From positions 62,001-126,000 of the forward strand of contig NZ_LMSD01000009.1 of the NCBI RefSeq assembly GCF_001428045.1: a stretch of DNA of 64,000 nucleotides, read 5' to 3'. Both the position numbers and the translations under genes were made by a program. A model generated the notes under the pieces. It worked only from the letters and a program-made list of their open reading frames with translations. It was not told the origin of the DNA and ran no database searches. Positions 28,119 to 36,101 of the stretch are shown here, one piece after another. Position 1 is the first letter of the stretch; every line of letters starts with the position of its first letter. This DNA is from Paenibacillus sp. Soil750 (GTDB lineage Bacteria; Bacillota; Bacilli; Paenibacillales; NBRC-103111).

Positions 28119-28171
28119 TACATAATACATAGCACGATAAAACCCAATCCGCAGATTTGTAAGTTTTGCAT
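27905..28171 (-). CDS. Putative small single-pass membrane protein
   Basis: An 88-residue frame starts at ATG 28171, nine bases after a perfect AGGAGG. It opens with one hydrophobic helix (LGFIVLCIMYYLVIDVF), followed by a basic stretch and a hydrophilic tail containing VAPPIQEGVYPMYIDC. It overlaps the 3' end of the exporter permease on the other strand. The overlap shrinks to 47 bases if that permease really ends at 27951. I do not recognise a family. The strong ribosome site is the main support. Confidence 0.45.
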   Translation of the reverse strand: MQNLQICGLGFIVLCIMYYLVIDVFEKSKRLRQTASNLQEPLTAVIPPVTIKVAPPIQEGVYPMYIDCSRNEPFIPQHSNNALTPVTI

Positions 28172-28209
28172 CCTAGTACGCCTCCTATGAATCATTTTTC
28201 ATAGATTAA

Positions 28210-28224
28210 CGCATTTCAAATGCG
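28210..28224. promoter_or_regulatory. 15-base palindrome upstream of the small minus-strand gene
   Basis: A perfect 7-1-7 palindrome, CGCATTTCAAATGCG, lies about 40 bases before the start of the putative membrane protein gene on the minus strand. It is also upstream of the Fur-box promoter on the plus strand. The layout is that of a dimeric repressor operator, but no regulator can be named. Confidence 0.4.
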
Positions 28225-28302
28225 ATGTCGCTCGAAAGTCGGTGTCGTTTTCTGACATATTGTCAAAAGGCTTCAAAAGGCTCCTAAATGTATTCCATTA
28301 TC

Positions 28303-28364
28303 TTGACATTATCAGTGAGAACCATTATCATTCGTTGTAGAGGACTAAATGAAAATGATTATCA
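28303..28364 (+). promoter_or_regulatory. Sigma-A promoter with two Fur boxes
   Basis: TTGACA at 28303-28308 and TATCAT at 28326-28331 are 17 bases apart, a strong promoter. Two 7-1-7 sites match the Bacillus Fur consensus TGATAATnATTATCA. TGAGAACcATTATCA at 28316-28330 (12 of 14) overlaps the -10 box. TGAAAATgATTATCA at 28350-28364 (13 of 14) lies just after the transcription start. Repression by an iron-loaded Fur protein is the natural inference. PerR or Zur fit less well because the half-site is TGATAAT rather than TTATAAT or TCGTAAT. Confidence 0.72.
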
Positions 28365-28407
28365 ATTGGTGACGAGAGTGAACGGCATCATGAGGGGGCT
28401 AGTCGAT

Positions 28408-29136
28408 ATGGAACATAGCGAGAATGGTATTGGCGTCGGGAACTTGCAGGTTATTGCGGATTTTCAATTAGAGCGATGGCTGCATACCCTTACTCATGAA
28501 GACAGTGAGACAGATTCGCAGGAGTTGAATTGGCAGCAGCTTACTCAATTCGCAGCGTATCACGCGATCAACGCATGGTATTCATTACCACCTGCTGTTC
28601 GGACACAACATATGTTAAAGAATGAATTCGAGAAAAAGTGGACGAATAAAACGCAAAAATTCGGGACGGATATATTTTATAGTGAGGTTAAACATCGCGT
28701 CAGGGATCAGTTGTATCACATTCTGACGAATAAAAGTCGGATCGAGTGGCCGCTCCTTTTATTCGAAAGCATGGATGTATGGATTGATGAGCTGGATTTG
28801 GGATTATCCATGATCGTTCAAGTGATGGAATCTTCAGAAGAATCCATTGTGATTCATAAATTTGTCATGGAAGACAGTGCGGCTTCGCTTGCCCTGTTTA
28901 CACATATGTCGGTTGTTTTTTGCAATAAGGCTTTTGGAGAGAAACCTGTGCAGCTGCAAGTCGTCAATCTGATGAGCGGCAAGCAGCACCGCATCGAGAC
29001 GAACCATTTCACAATGGATCAATCGCTCGATTATCTCCGACTTGTGAAAGATGTGTATTTGGAAAGTCGCAGGTGTACCTGCTGCAGAGAGGACGGACTT
29101 CATGGAAATAAATTCGACTTGGCAATCCACCAATGA
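28408..29136 (+). CDS. Unknown protein, probably iron-regulated
   Basis: A 242-residue soluble protein of a family I do not recognise with confidence. The order of features is a helical N-terminal half with WQQLTQFAAYHAINAWYSLP, then LLLFESMDVWIDELDLGLSM, VIHKFVMEDS and finally a cysteine cluster RRCTCCRED. The alternation of strands around ESMDVWID and VIHKFV faintly recalls PD-(D/E)XK nuclease-like folds, but clear catalytic residues are not visible. ATG 28408 is chosen because GAGGGGGC lies about eight bases upstream; the frame is open from 28288. The promoter carries two Fur boxes. The next gene overlaps by 35 bases. Confidence 0.65.
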   Translation: MEHSENGIGVGNLQVIADFQLERWLHTLTHEDSETDSQELNWQQLTQFAAYHAINAWYSLPPAVRTQHMLKNEFEKKWTNKTQKFGTDIFYSEVKHRVRDQLYHILTNKSRIEWPLLLFESMDVWIDELDLGLSMIVQVMESSEESIVIHKFVMEDSAASLALFTHMSVVFCNKAFGEKPVQLQVVNLMSGKQHRIETNHFTMDQSLDYLRLVKDVYLESRRCTCCREDGLHGNKFDLAIHQ

Positions 29137-29935
29137 CTTGCTGTCCCTAAAGTTTACTACGTTGACCGCATCCCGAGACGGGGTATTGTATGCGGGAACG
29201 GAAGGACATGGTGTGGTTCAGTTCTCACCGTTACGTTCCTGGGAAAGCGCATCGGAAGGGTTGCCAGCGCAGGTTCATGTCTACCGTTTAGACTGGGTGG
29301 AGTCGCAGCTATTCGCTTCTACGAGCCACGGATTGTATCATTTAGAGGATGAGATATGGCTCCAAACGAGTGTCACCGATCCCTGTTATGCGGCGATTGG
29401 CTGGGGTGATCGATTTGTTCTCACGGAGAACGGCTTGCTCTGTGGAAGTGATAATGAATGGCTGCCGCTGGCCTACCGTGGGAAGAAAACCTATGATTTG
29501 CTAGTTACACCTCATTTTATATTCCTGGGCTACGAGGATGGCGTTGCCTTTTACGATTTATTTACTGGCGAATGGTGCAGTATGCCACTCCATCAAGCGG
29601 TGACTAGTTTAGCCGTATTCAACACGATGCTGGTCGGGACGACAGAACGTGGGGGTTTGATCGTGGGCAATAAGAATGGCGGATTCAATCAACATCGATT
29701 CGGTGAGATGTTCTTGAATCGCTTAGTCACGCATCGGGGGGAAGTCTACGTATGTGCCAATACGGGGCTGTATAAGCTGAGCGAGATCAGAGGCAACATT
29801 ATACTGCACGCGTTAAATGCGCAAGCCGAGGTGACGGATCTACTGATTTGGCGTGATATGATGGTCATATCGACGCGTGATTCAGGTATTAAATATAAAC
29901 ATGCCGATAAGACGGGTTTTCAAACGGTTTTGTAA
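29102..29935 (+). CDS. Predicted beta-propeller protein of unknown function
   Basis: A 277-residue protein built of repeated strands of the pattern seen in seven-bladed propellers: LTASRDGVLYAGTEGHGVVQF, LFASTSHGLYHL, FVLTENGLLCGS, HFIFLGYEDGVAFYD, MLVGTTERGGLIVG, VYVCANTGLYKLS and MVISTRDSGIKYK. There is no signal peptide, so it is probably cytoplasmic. ATG 29102 lies inside the end of the previous gene, with GAGAGGA upstream, so the two are co-translated. Together they form an operon behind the Fur-type promoter at 28303. Confidence 0.65.
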   Translation: MEINSTWQSTNDLLSLKFTTLTASRDGVLYAGTEGHGVVQFSPLRSWESASEGLPAQVHVYRLDWVESQLFASTSHGLYHLEDEIWLQTSVTDPCYAAIGWGDRFVLTENGLLCGSDNEWLPLAYRGKKTYDLLVTPHFIFLGYEDGVAFYDLFTGEWCSMPLHQAVTSLAVFNTMLVGTTERGGLIVGNKNGGFNQHRFGEMFLNRLVTHRGEVYVCANTGLYKLSEIRGNIILHALNAQAEVTDLLIWRDMMVISTRDSGIKYKHADKTGFQTVL

Positions 29936-29942
29936 GACATAG

Positions 29943-29977
29943 AAGCTCCCAGCGATTTATTCGCGGGAGCTTTTTTC
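29943..29977 (+). terminator. Rho-independent terminator
   Basis: An AAGCTCCC/GGGAGCTT stem with an inner GCGA/TCGC pairing is followed by TTTTTTC. It ends the Fur-promoter operon. Confidence 0.88.
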
Positions 29978-30033
29978 AATTGGTTGTAAGAGAGGAGAAG
30001 GGACTAAAGAGGAGATCGTGCTGTAAAGCCTAA

Positions 30034-31545
30034 CTAAGCATGCCAAATCCTTGGCATGGCTATCGGTTCTTTCCCCAGTTCCGCCCAAATATAGGACAGT
30101 AACAGGCGAGCTTTCAAATCTTTATAATCGGACTCATCCCATAAATTACGAATCTCACCTGGATCCTCTTGGAGGTCAAAGAGTTCACCATAGGTTTGAT
30201 TATAGTAGACGGTTAGCTTATATCGATCATCTACATACGTTTTCTGATGAATGGTTGTCTTCTCGTGACGGAATTCGCAAATTGCATGGTCGCGCGCGCG
30301 TTCTGATTGACCTGTCCACACGCTGCTTTGGTCGACACCCGTCATGAAGCATGGGACCGGGAGGCCAGCCATGGATAGAAAAGTAGGTGCGAGATCGACG
30401 AGAGATTGGATTGCAGTCGACGTTTTACCCGCTGGAACTTGACCTGGATAGCGGACGATGAAAGGGAGCTTAATCAAATCTTCATAATGGAAGCCACCTT
30501 TGTATTGTAGACCATGCTGCCCGAAGAAATGACCATGATCCGTGGTAAATACAACGATCGTATTCTCGGCAAGCCCAAGCTCGTCCAACCGATCCAAGAT
30601 ACGGCCAATGTGTGCATCCATGCAGCTGATCATCCCGTAATAGGTGGCCACGAGTTGCTTGCGTTCACTCTCCGGCAGGTGGGAATGGGAGGAATAGCCA
30701 TGAATGCCATAGCCGCTTTCTTTCAGATAAGAGAAGTCGGGATTCTCTTCTTGTGTCAGCTGAAAATGTGGTGGATTCTTCTCGTGCTCGCCAGGTGTGA
30801 CGGTTGGGATGGTCAACTTCTCTGGATCATACATCGTGTCCCATGGCGAAGGGACTAAATAGTCGGGATGCGGATCGAAGAAGCTCGACCACAGGAAGAA
30901 GCCATCATCGGACTCCTTGTATTGTTCAAGCAGCGCATTCGTTCTTTCTGCAATCCACGTATTATAGTGGAACTCCTCCGGAATAGCCCAATGATGCAGC
31001 TGATTAGGGTCCATGGTTCCAGTTGGAGCTAAGAAATAATCACGCCAGTTCGTGAGCCCTTTCTCCTCCATCCATAGCGCATAATGTTGTCCCACATGAG
31101 CTTCATTCGTATGATTACGTGCTAATTCAACATGGTCAAAGCCATAGAAAGGTTGGTCAAATGCTTTCCAATAATCCAGGTCCTGCAGGATTGGATAAGC
31201 TTCTAGTGAGGGATATTCCTCTGTACTTTTGAGCGGTTGGAAATGTGCTTTACCGATCAATGCTGTGCGATAATCCGCTTTCTTGAAATCTTCACCTACG
31301 GTATGTCGATCTTCCAAAAGCTTCGTGCCGAGCGTCCATGCACCATGTTGGCTAGGATATTGTCCAGTTATAATGGAAGATCTAGTCGGTGTACATGTCG
31401 GATTGGGGCAATAAGCCCTTGTAAAAGTCGTTCCTTCATGAACGAGTCGATCTAAGTTAGGCGTAGATAGCTCTGGATTAAAAGCGCCAATCGTGTTCCA
31501 ATGCTGCTGATCACTTGTGATGAGTAGAATATTCGGTTTCTTCAA
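30034..31545 (-). CDS. Type I sulfatase
   Basis: Formylglycine-dependent sulfatase of 503 residues, cytoplasmic (no signal peptide). The metal site begins at LITSDQQHW. The signature CTPTR holds Cys51, which would be converted to formylglycine, within NPTCTPTRSSIITGQYPSQHG. FTTDHGHFFGQHG and KGGFHYEDLIKLPFIVRYPG complete the active site. The start is a TTG at 31545. No formylglycine-generating enzyme or anaerobic maturase is present in the window. The divergent AraC regulator is its probable controller. The substrate, probably a sulfated sugar or other small ester, is unknown. Confidence 0.9.
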   Translation of the reverse strand: MKKPNILLITSDQQHWNTIGAFNPELSTPNLDRLVHEGTTFTRAYCPNPTCTPTRSSIITGQYPSQHGAWTLGTKLLEDRHTVGEDFKKADYRTALIGKAHFQPLKSTEEYPSLEAYPILQDLDYWKAFDQPFYGFDHVELARNHTNEAHVGQHYALWMEEKGLTNWRDYFLAPTGTMDPNQLHHWAIPEEFHYNTWIAERTNALLEQYKESDDGFFLWSSFFDPHPDYLVPSPWDTMYDPEKLTIPTVTPGEHEKNPPHFQLTQEENPDFSYLKESGYGIHGYSSHSHLPESERKQLVATYYGMISCMDAHIGRILDRLDELGLAENTIVVFTTDHGHFFGQHGLQYKGGFHYEDLIKLPFIVRYPGQVPAGKTSTAIQSLVDLAPTFLSMAGLPVPCFMTGVDQSSVWTGQSERARDHAICEFRHEKTTIHQKTYVDDRYKLTVYYNQTYGELFDLQEDPGEIRNLWDESDYKDLKARLLLSYIWAELGKEPIAMPRIWHA

Positions 31546-31576
31546 GGGGATCTTCCGCCTTTCTTTTTCTTCTTAC

Positions 31577-31592
31577 ATACTAGGTTTAGTAT
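31577..31592. promoter_or_regulatory. Inverted repeat in the sulfatase/AraC divergent region
   Basis: ATACTA-GGTT-TAGTAT is a perfect inverted repeat. It includes a TATACT -10-like hexamer on the minus strand, 33 bases before the sulfatase start. It may be an operator. Confidence 0.4.
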
Positions 31593-31700
31593 AGAAATAC
31601 GAGGGAGAAAATAACATGATAGAATGTTAGGAAGTTGTCATTATGTCTACTTCTTTGTAAAATTAGGTATTGAGTAACATGGGCGTATAGGAGGCAAGAG

Positions 31701-32543
31701 ATGCAAGAATATGAGATGGAATTCGCCGATGTTTGGTTCGCTATTTCCCACCCCTTTCAAACAACAAGCGGCTGTTGGATTGTACGGGCGGGGCAGAATA
31801 TCGCCAAGTCCACGTATCACATAGGACCCAAAGTGATTGAGCAGACGAGCTTTCATTGGATAATGCAAGGCAAAGTAAGGGTGACTTCACTTGACCATAC
31901 AGTTGAATTAAGCGAAGGGGATTTATTTTGCTTATTTCCCGGACGTCCTTATGTGTACGAAACGATGCAAACGGAAGACAGTACTCCGCCGTTGAAAATG
32001 ATTTGGTTAGCTATGGAAGGCAATCAATTGCCGTTATTAACAGCGGAGTTTGGCCTAACGCCACATAAGTATTGGTTACATGACATGGTGAATAACGAAG
32101 TTGGAGAAGCACTGCGAAGCGTGATAGGTGTCATTTCGGGGGCGAAGAAAAATATGTTTCTCGAGCAGCGGACACTCAGTGATCTTTTTTATAAAATGAA
32201 CCTGCAAGCGAACCGTTCAGCCTCCAATGCGAAAGAAAATTGGCTCGCACAGGTGAAGGATTTCTTCGATTTGCACTATACAGAGCATATACGTGTCGAG
32301 GATGCCGCCCACCATTTTGGCTACCATCGGTCACATGTGTATGCTGCATTCCTGAAGAAGTATGGCACTTCACCACAGCGTTACTTAGCCACCAAGCGTT
32401 TGGAGAAGGGCGCCGAACTGCTCAAAACCACGTCGTTATCGGTAACAGAAATCGCCTATTCGTTGGGGTATTCCGAATTATATGCCTTCACACGGGCATT
32501 TACGACGTATATGGGGGTCTCACCACGCAGTTATCGGGGGTAA
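31701..32543 (+). CDS. AraC-family regulator with cupin-like domain
   Basis: One-component regulator of 280 residues. Its N-terminal sugar-sensing half includes TSGCWIVRAGQNIAKSTYHIGPK and VELSEGDLFCLFPGRPYVYE. The C-terminal HTH pair reads IRVEDAAHHFGYHRSHVYAAFLKKYG and VTEIAYSLGYSELYAFTRAFTTYMG and ends in SPRSYRG. A strong AGGAGG precedes ATG 31701. It diverges from the sulfatase gene with an inverted repeat between them. Confidence 0.88.
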   Translation: MQEYEMEFADVWFAISHPFQTTSGCWIVRAGQNIAKSTYHIGPKVIEQTSFHWIMQGKVRVTSLDHTVELSEGDLFCLFPGRPYVYETMQTEDSTPPLKMIWLAMEGNQLPLLTAEFGLTPHKYWLHDMVNNEVGEALRSVIGVISGAKKNMFLEQRTLSDLFYKMNLQANRSASNAKENWLAQVKDFFDLHYTEHIRVEDAAHHFGYHRSHVYAAFLKKYGTSPQRYLATKRLEKGAELLKTTSLSVTEIAYSLGYSELYAFTRAFTTYMGVSPRSYRG

Positions 32544-32562
32544 TGCTCCACAATTAATAATA

Positions 32563-32605
32563 AGACCGTGTTTCCTTGGTATCCAAGGGATGCGGTCTAT
32601 TTCAC
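32563..32605 (+). terminator. Probable terminator after AraC gene
   Basis: An AGACCG/CGGTCT stem encloses a CCTTGG/CCAAGG stem. The T-run is weak (ATTTC). Confidence 0.55.
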
Positions 32606-32628
32606 TATTGATTTTTGACAGTTGAACG

Positions 32629-32657
32629 TTGACCATTATCTTTCAGAATGCCATAAT
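32629..32657 (+). promoter_or_regulatory. Sigma-A-like promoter of the third kinase-regulator pair
   Basis: TTGACC at 32629-32634 and CATAAT at 32652-32657 are separated by 17 bases. The kinase start codon is 33 bases after the -10 box. Confidence 0.6.
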
Positions 32658-32690
32658 CGATGATAAAACGAAATAGGGAGTCGGCCAATT

Positions 32691-34439
32691 ATGGGATTAC
32701 GTTCAGTCCTTGATATGTATCGGCATATGAAGATCAAAAATAAGTTGTCGATTTTGATCACGATGATTATCGCGGTATCTTTGGCATTTACAATTTTGAT
32801 CCAGCAATATGTGTTTTCGATCTACGATGGGCAAATTTATGATAAATCTTCACGCGTGCTCAATTTATCGTCTACCGCGATCGAAACGGAGCTTAAGCGA
32901 TTGCAACAGCTCTCTTATCGGATTCTGGCCGAAGAGCAAGTTCAAGAATGGTTGACTTCACTCAAAAAAAATCCTTCCGATTATGATCGACTCATCATTA
33001 GTCAATACTTGGTAGATCGACTTATCAGCTATTCCGGAGAAGAACCCTATTTATATTCCATTCAAATTATGGATGCCAAAGGAAATGAGCATGAGGGCGG
33101 CAACATTCTAAGAATGGACGCTGAACGGAAAAGGCACATCTTGAATGTGGCTGCGGAAGGCAATGGGGAAAATCGTTGGATATACCCGGACAGCAATGAT
33201 TCTGCCTTGATTGCAACGCGGGAAATTCGCTCCTTTCACAAAACGAACTTTGATTTGGACTATTTAGGGACGCTTGTCATTCGAATCAATATTGAGAAGC
33301 TTGTACGTGATATCGCGCCTGAAGATGGCGATGTTATGATTGTTTCCGATGAGCATGTGATCTTTCCTAGTGAACCTTCCTTTGATTTGGGTCGAATTAC
33401 GAAGCCTGTGAATGCTAGTAAAGGTTATGAAATTCAGAAGATTAACGGCGAAGAATATTTCATTGCCCAAATCCAGTCACTGAATACAAGTTGGACTTAC
33501 TTGAACATCACGCCATTTAATCAAATCTTTGATCGTATCATCTTCATCAAGGAAATGGTTGTTTTCGTCTTTATTGCGATATTCGTAGTCGTGATCTTGT
33601 TAGGCATACGATTCTCGTACAGTTTAACTAGGCCGATCGACGAACTGATGGTGCGGATGAAGCTGGCGGAGAAAGGGAACTTCGAAGAGGCGAATTTATT
33701 TCCGCCAGGCGGGCAGGTAGCCATGAATGAAATTGGGCTCTTACAGCGAAGCTTCCGATTCATGATTGAACGGATCAATACGTTAATTCAGGAGAATTAT
33801 GCGAATCGACTTCTGATTAAAGAAACGGAATTTAAAGCACTGCAGTCCCAAATAAACCCGCATTTTCTGTACAACACGTTAGAATCGATTAATTGGATGG
33901 CCAAAGTAAATCGACAATCCAAAATCTCCGAGATGGTGGAAGCGCTGGCTTATTTACTTCGCCACTCTGTCGATTTAAAGGAACCCATCATTACACTCGG
34001 TGAGGAAATAGATATCGTTCGCAGCTATGTGACGATTCAGAAAATTCGATTCGAAGAACGATTGGTGTTTAGGTTGGATGTGCCTGAAGAATTAATGAGT
34101 CGGGCTATTCCCAAGCTGACCCTCCAGCCGCTAATGGAGAATGCTATTCATTATGCGCTAGAGTCAATCATTGAACCTTGTGAGATTACAATTCGAGGCT
34201 GGAGTACAGAAGATGGCATCTTCCTTGCTGTTGATGATACGGGACCAGGAATCCCCAATGGACTTATTGAAAGACTGCGTAGTGGTGAAGTGACGACGAA
34301 GGGGAAAGGTATCGGACTCCTGAATATTGATGATCGGATTAAGCTTGCTTTTGGCGAAGCGTACGGAATTCGAGTGGATGAGTCAGCCAAACAGGGAGCT
34401 TCTATCATTTTAAGTTTACCTAAAGGACAGGAGGAATAA
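32691..34439 (+). CDS. YesM-type sensor histidine kinase
   Basis: Third YesM-like kinase of the window, 582 residues. The first helix lies near residues 18-38, an extracellular sensor runs to about 280, and a second helix spans about 285-308. HAMP follows, then SQINPHFLYNTLESINWM with phospho-acceptor His391, and an ATPase domain with VDDTGPGIPN and GKGIGLLNIDDRI. It is followed three bases later by its response regulator, then by a binding protein, two permeases and a GH105 hydrolase. Sensing of a rhamnogalacturonan fragment is therefore likely. Confidence 0.9.
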   Translation: MGLRSVLDMYRHMKIKNKLSILITMIIAVSLAFTILIQQYVFSIYDGQIYDKSSRVLNLSSTAIETELKRLQQLSYRILAEEQVQEWLTSLKKNPSDYDRLIISQYLVDRLISYSGEEPYLYSIQIMDAKGNEHEGGNILRMDAERKRHILNVAAEGNGENRWIYPDSNDSALIATREIRSFHKTNFDLDYLGTLVIRINIEKLVRDIAPEDGDVMIVSDEHVIFPSEPSFDLGRITKPVNASKGYEIQKINGEEYFIAQIQSLNTSWTYLNITPFNQIFDRIIFIKEMVVFVFIAIFVVVILLGIRFSYSLTRPIDELMVRMKLAEKGNFEEANLFPPGGQVAMNEIGLLQRSFRFMIERINTLIQENYANRLLIKETEFKALQSQINPHFLYNTLESINWMAKVNRQSKISEMVEALAYLLRHSVDLKEPIITLGEEIDIVRSYVTIQKIRFEERLVFRLDVPEELMSRAIPKLTLQPLMENAIHYALESIIEPCEITIRGWSTEDGIFLAVDDTGPGIPNGLIERLRSGEVTTKGKGIGLLNIDDRIKLAFGEAYGIRVDESAKQGASIILSLPKGQEE

Positions 34440-34442
34440 GGA

Positions 34443-36005
34443 ATGTATAACGTATTGTTAGTTGATGATGAGCGTATTATCCTGGATGGCATCTCACGTA
34501 TGGTGGATTGGTCTTCCTTACAAACGGAACTTATGGGGACTGCGCGTAATGGTGTAGAAGCTTTTGAAATTATACAGAGACAGGCGCCTGATATTATCAT
34601 AAGTGATATTCGTATGCCTGGGATGGATGGGCTTGAGCTGGTGGCGCGTGTGCATGAGGCGTATCCGCATATTCGCTTCGTGCTGCTATCGGGTTTTGGT
34701 GAATTTGACTATGCGAGCAGAGCGATGCAGTATGGCGTTAAGCATTATTTACTCAAGCCAACGAATGAAGGGAAGATCGGGGAAGCGCTGAAGGAAATCG
34801 TAGCAGAGCTAGAACAGGAGACAAGTAAAGAGTCGTTCGTTCGGAATATGAAGGCGGAGCTTGAGAAAGTGATGCCGCATGTGAAAGAACAATTCCTCAA
34901 GGAGTTTGTGACGAATAAGACGTATGGTAAAGTGGATTGGGACTATTTCCGAAGCTTATTTAAGCTTGACTTTGATTACCAAATTCGACTTCTCTTGTTT
35001 CAGCTGGAAGAGGGATTTGAGTTTGAACTATTGTTCGCCATCAAGAATATTGCTCAGGAAATTCTAGTTAGTCCTCTCCTTAGTACGACCATTGGGAATC
35101 ATGTCTTAATTCTACTGGAAGAATCAGATCACATCGATCAGCTTCATGAGCGGATCTATCATATTCGAGATACTTTTCAAAGTTATTATAAAAGGGATGT
35201 CACGATCGCACTAAGTGAACCTAGCCACATAACACAAGCTAGAACGCTGTATAGGCAATGTCTTCATTTGTTGAATTATCGCTTTTATTTGGGAGAGGGC
35301 AGTCTCATTACCCGCAAGGATACCGAAGGCTCCCAAGAAGCTTCGCCGAAGGAGCTGGGTTGGGATGAGGAACGTCTCAATATGTCGGTGAGATCCGGTC
35401 ATCGTGAGGAAGCGGAAGCAGCTTTACGTTCTTTTATTGGGGGCTTAAAAGAAGCTCAGCTTGATATTGATGTAACAAAATCATATGTCATTCAGCAATT
35501 TGTATCACTAGTTCGACAGTGCGCACCAGAAGAAATGAATCATTATTTCACCCAAATTCCCTTAATTGTTGAAATGAACACACTGCAAACGATTCAAACG
35601 TTTATGGAGAATGTTGTTATTACCATGACGGAACGATTTTATGGACTTAACAAAGTGAAGCACAGTGCAATTGTTCAAAAGGTTATTGATGTAATCACTT
35701 CTCAGCTAGGAAACTCAGAGCTCAGTTTGAACTGGGTAGCGCATGAAATGCTGTATATGAATGCAGACTATCTCGGGAAACTATTCAAGAAGGAAACTGG
35801 CGAGAAATTTTCCAATTATGTCATGAAAGCTAGAATAAATCGCGCCACCGAGTTGATCGCCGAGGATGCGGATATCAAAATTTTCGAACTCGCTGAACGT
35901 CTTGGTTTCGGAGACAATCCACAATACTTTAGTCAAGTATTCAAAAAATATCGAGGTTCAACCCCATCGGAATACATGAAATCGACAGACACCTCTGCAT
36001 TTTAA
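34443..36005 (+). CDS. YesN-type response regulator
   Basis: Receiver domain with DDE near residues 8-10, Asp55 in SDIRMPGM and Lys in YLLKPTNEGK. A central region follows, then a C-terminal AraC-type HTH pair (LSLNWVAHEMLYMNADYLGKLFKK, IFELAERLGFGDNPQYFSQVFKK, TPSEYMK). The gene is tightly linked to the kinase (three-base gap). The binding-protein gene begins about 100 bases downstream and is the presumed target, although the shared CAAkAATGTC site is not clearly present there. Confidence 0.9.
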   Translation: MYNVLLVDDERIILDGISRMVDWSSLQTELMGTARNGVEAFEIIQRQAPDIIISDIRMPGMDGLELVARVHEAYPHIRFVLLSGFGEFDYASRAMQYGVKHYLLKPTNEGKIGEALKEIVAELEQETSKESFVRNMKAELEKVMPHVKEQFLKEFVTNKTYGKVDWDYFRSLFKLDFDYQIRLLLFQLEEGFEFELLFAIKNIAQEILVSPLLSTTIGNHVLILLEESDHIDQLHERIYHIRDTFQSYYKRDVTIALSEPSHITQARTLYRQCLHLLNYRFYLGEGSLITRKDTEGSQEASPKELGWDEERLNMSVRSGHREEAEAALRSFIGGLKEAQLDIDVTKSYVIQQFVSLVRQCAPEEMNHYFTQIPLIVEMNTLQTIQTFMENVVITMTERFYGLNKVKHSAIVQKVIDVITSQLGNSELSLNWVAHEMLYMNADYLGKLFKKETGEKFSNYVMKARINRATELIAEDADIKIFELAERLGFGDNPQYFSQVFKKYRGSTPSEYMKSTDTSAF

Positions 36006-36101
36006 ACAAATAGGTCTGTATTTTGGATTAACGTTTGCTCCTTCCAGCGGCATAATACGAGTAGAAAGAAAACGATTACAACTTTGGGGAGGAAATGACA
36101 G

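Noticed and set aside
28408..29136. Calling the first Fur-box gene a PD-(D/E)XK nuclease
   Set aside because: The strand order is suggestive, but the E/D-xK catalytic signature is not visible, so no function is assigned.
36007..36056. CAAATAGGTCTG upstream of CATAAT before the binding-protein gene at 36102
   Set aside because: It is similar to the shared motif, but the spacing is 38 instead of 30-31 bases and the core is ATAGGTC rather than AATGTC.
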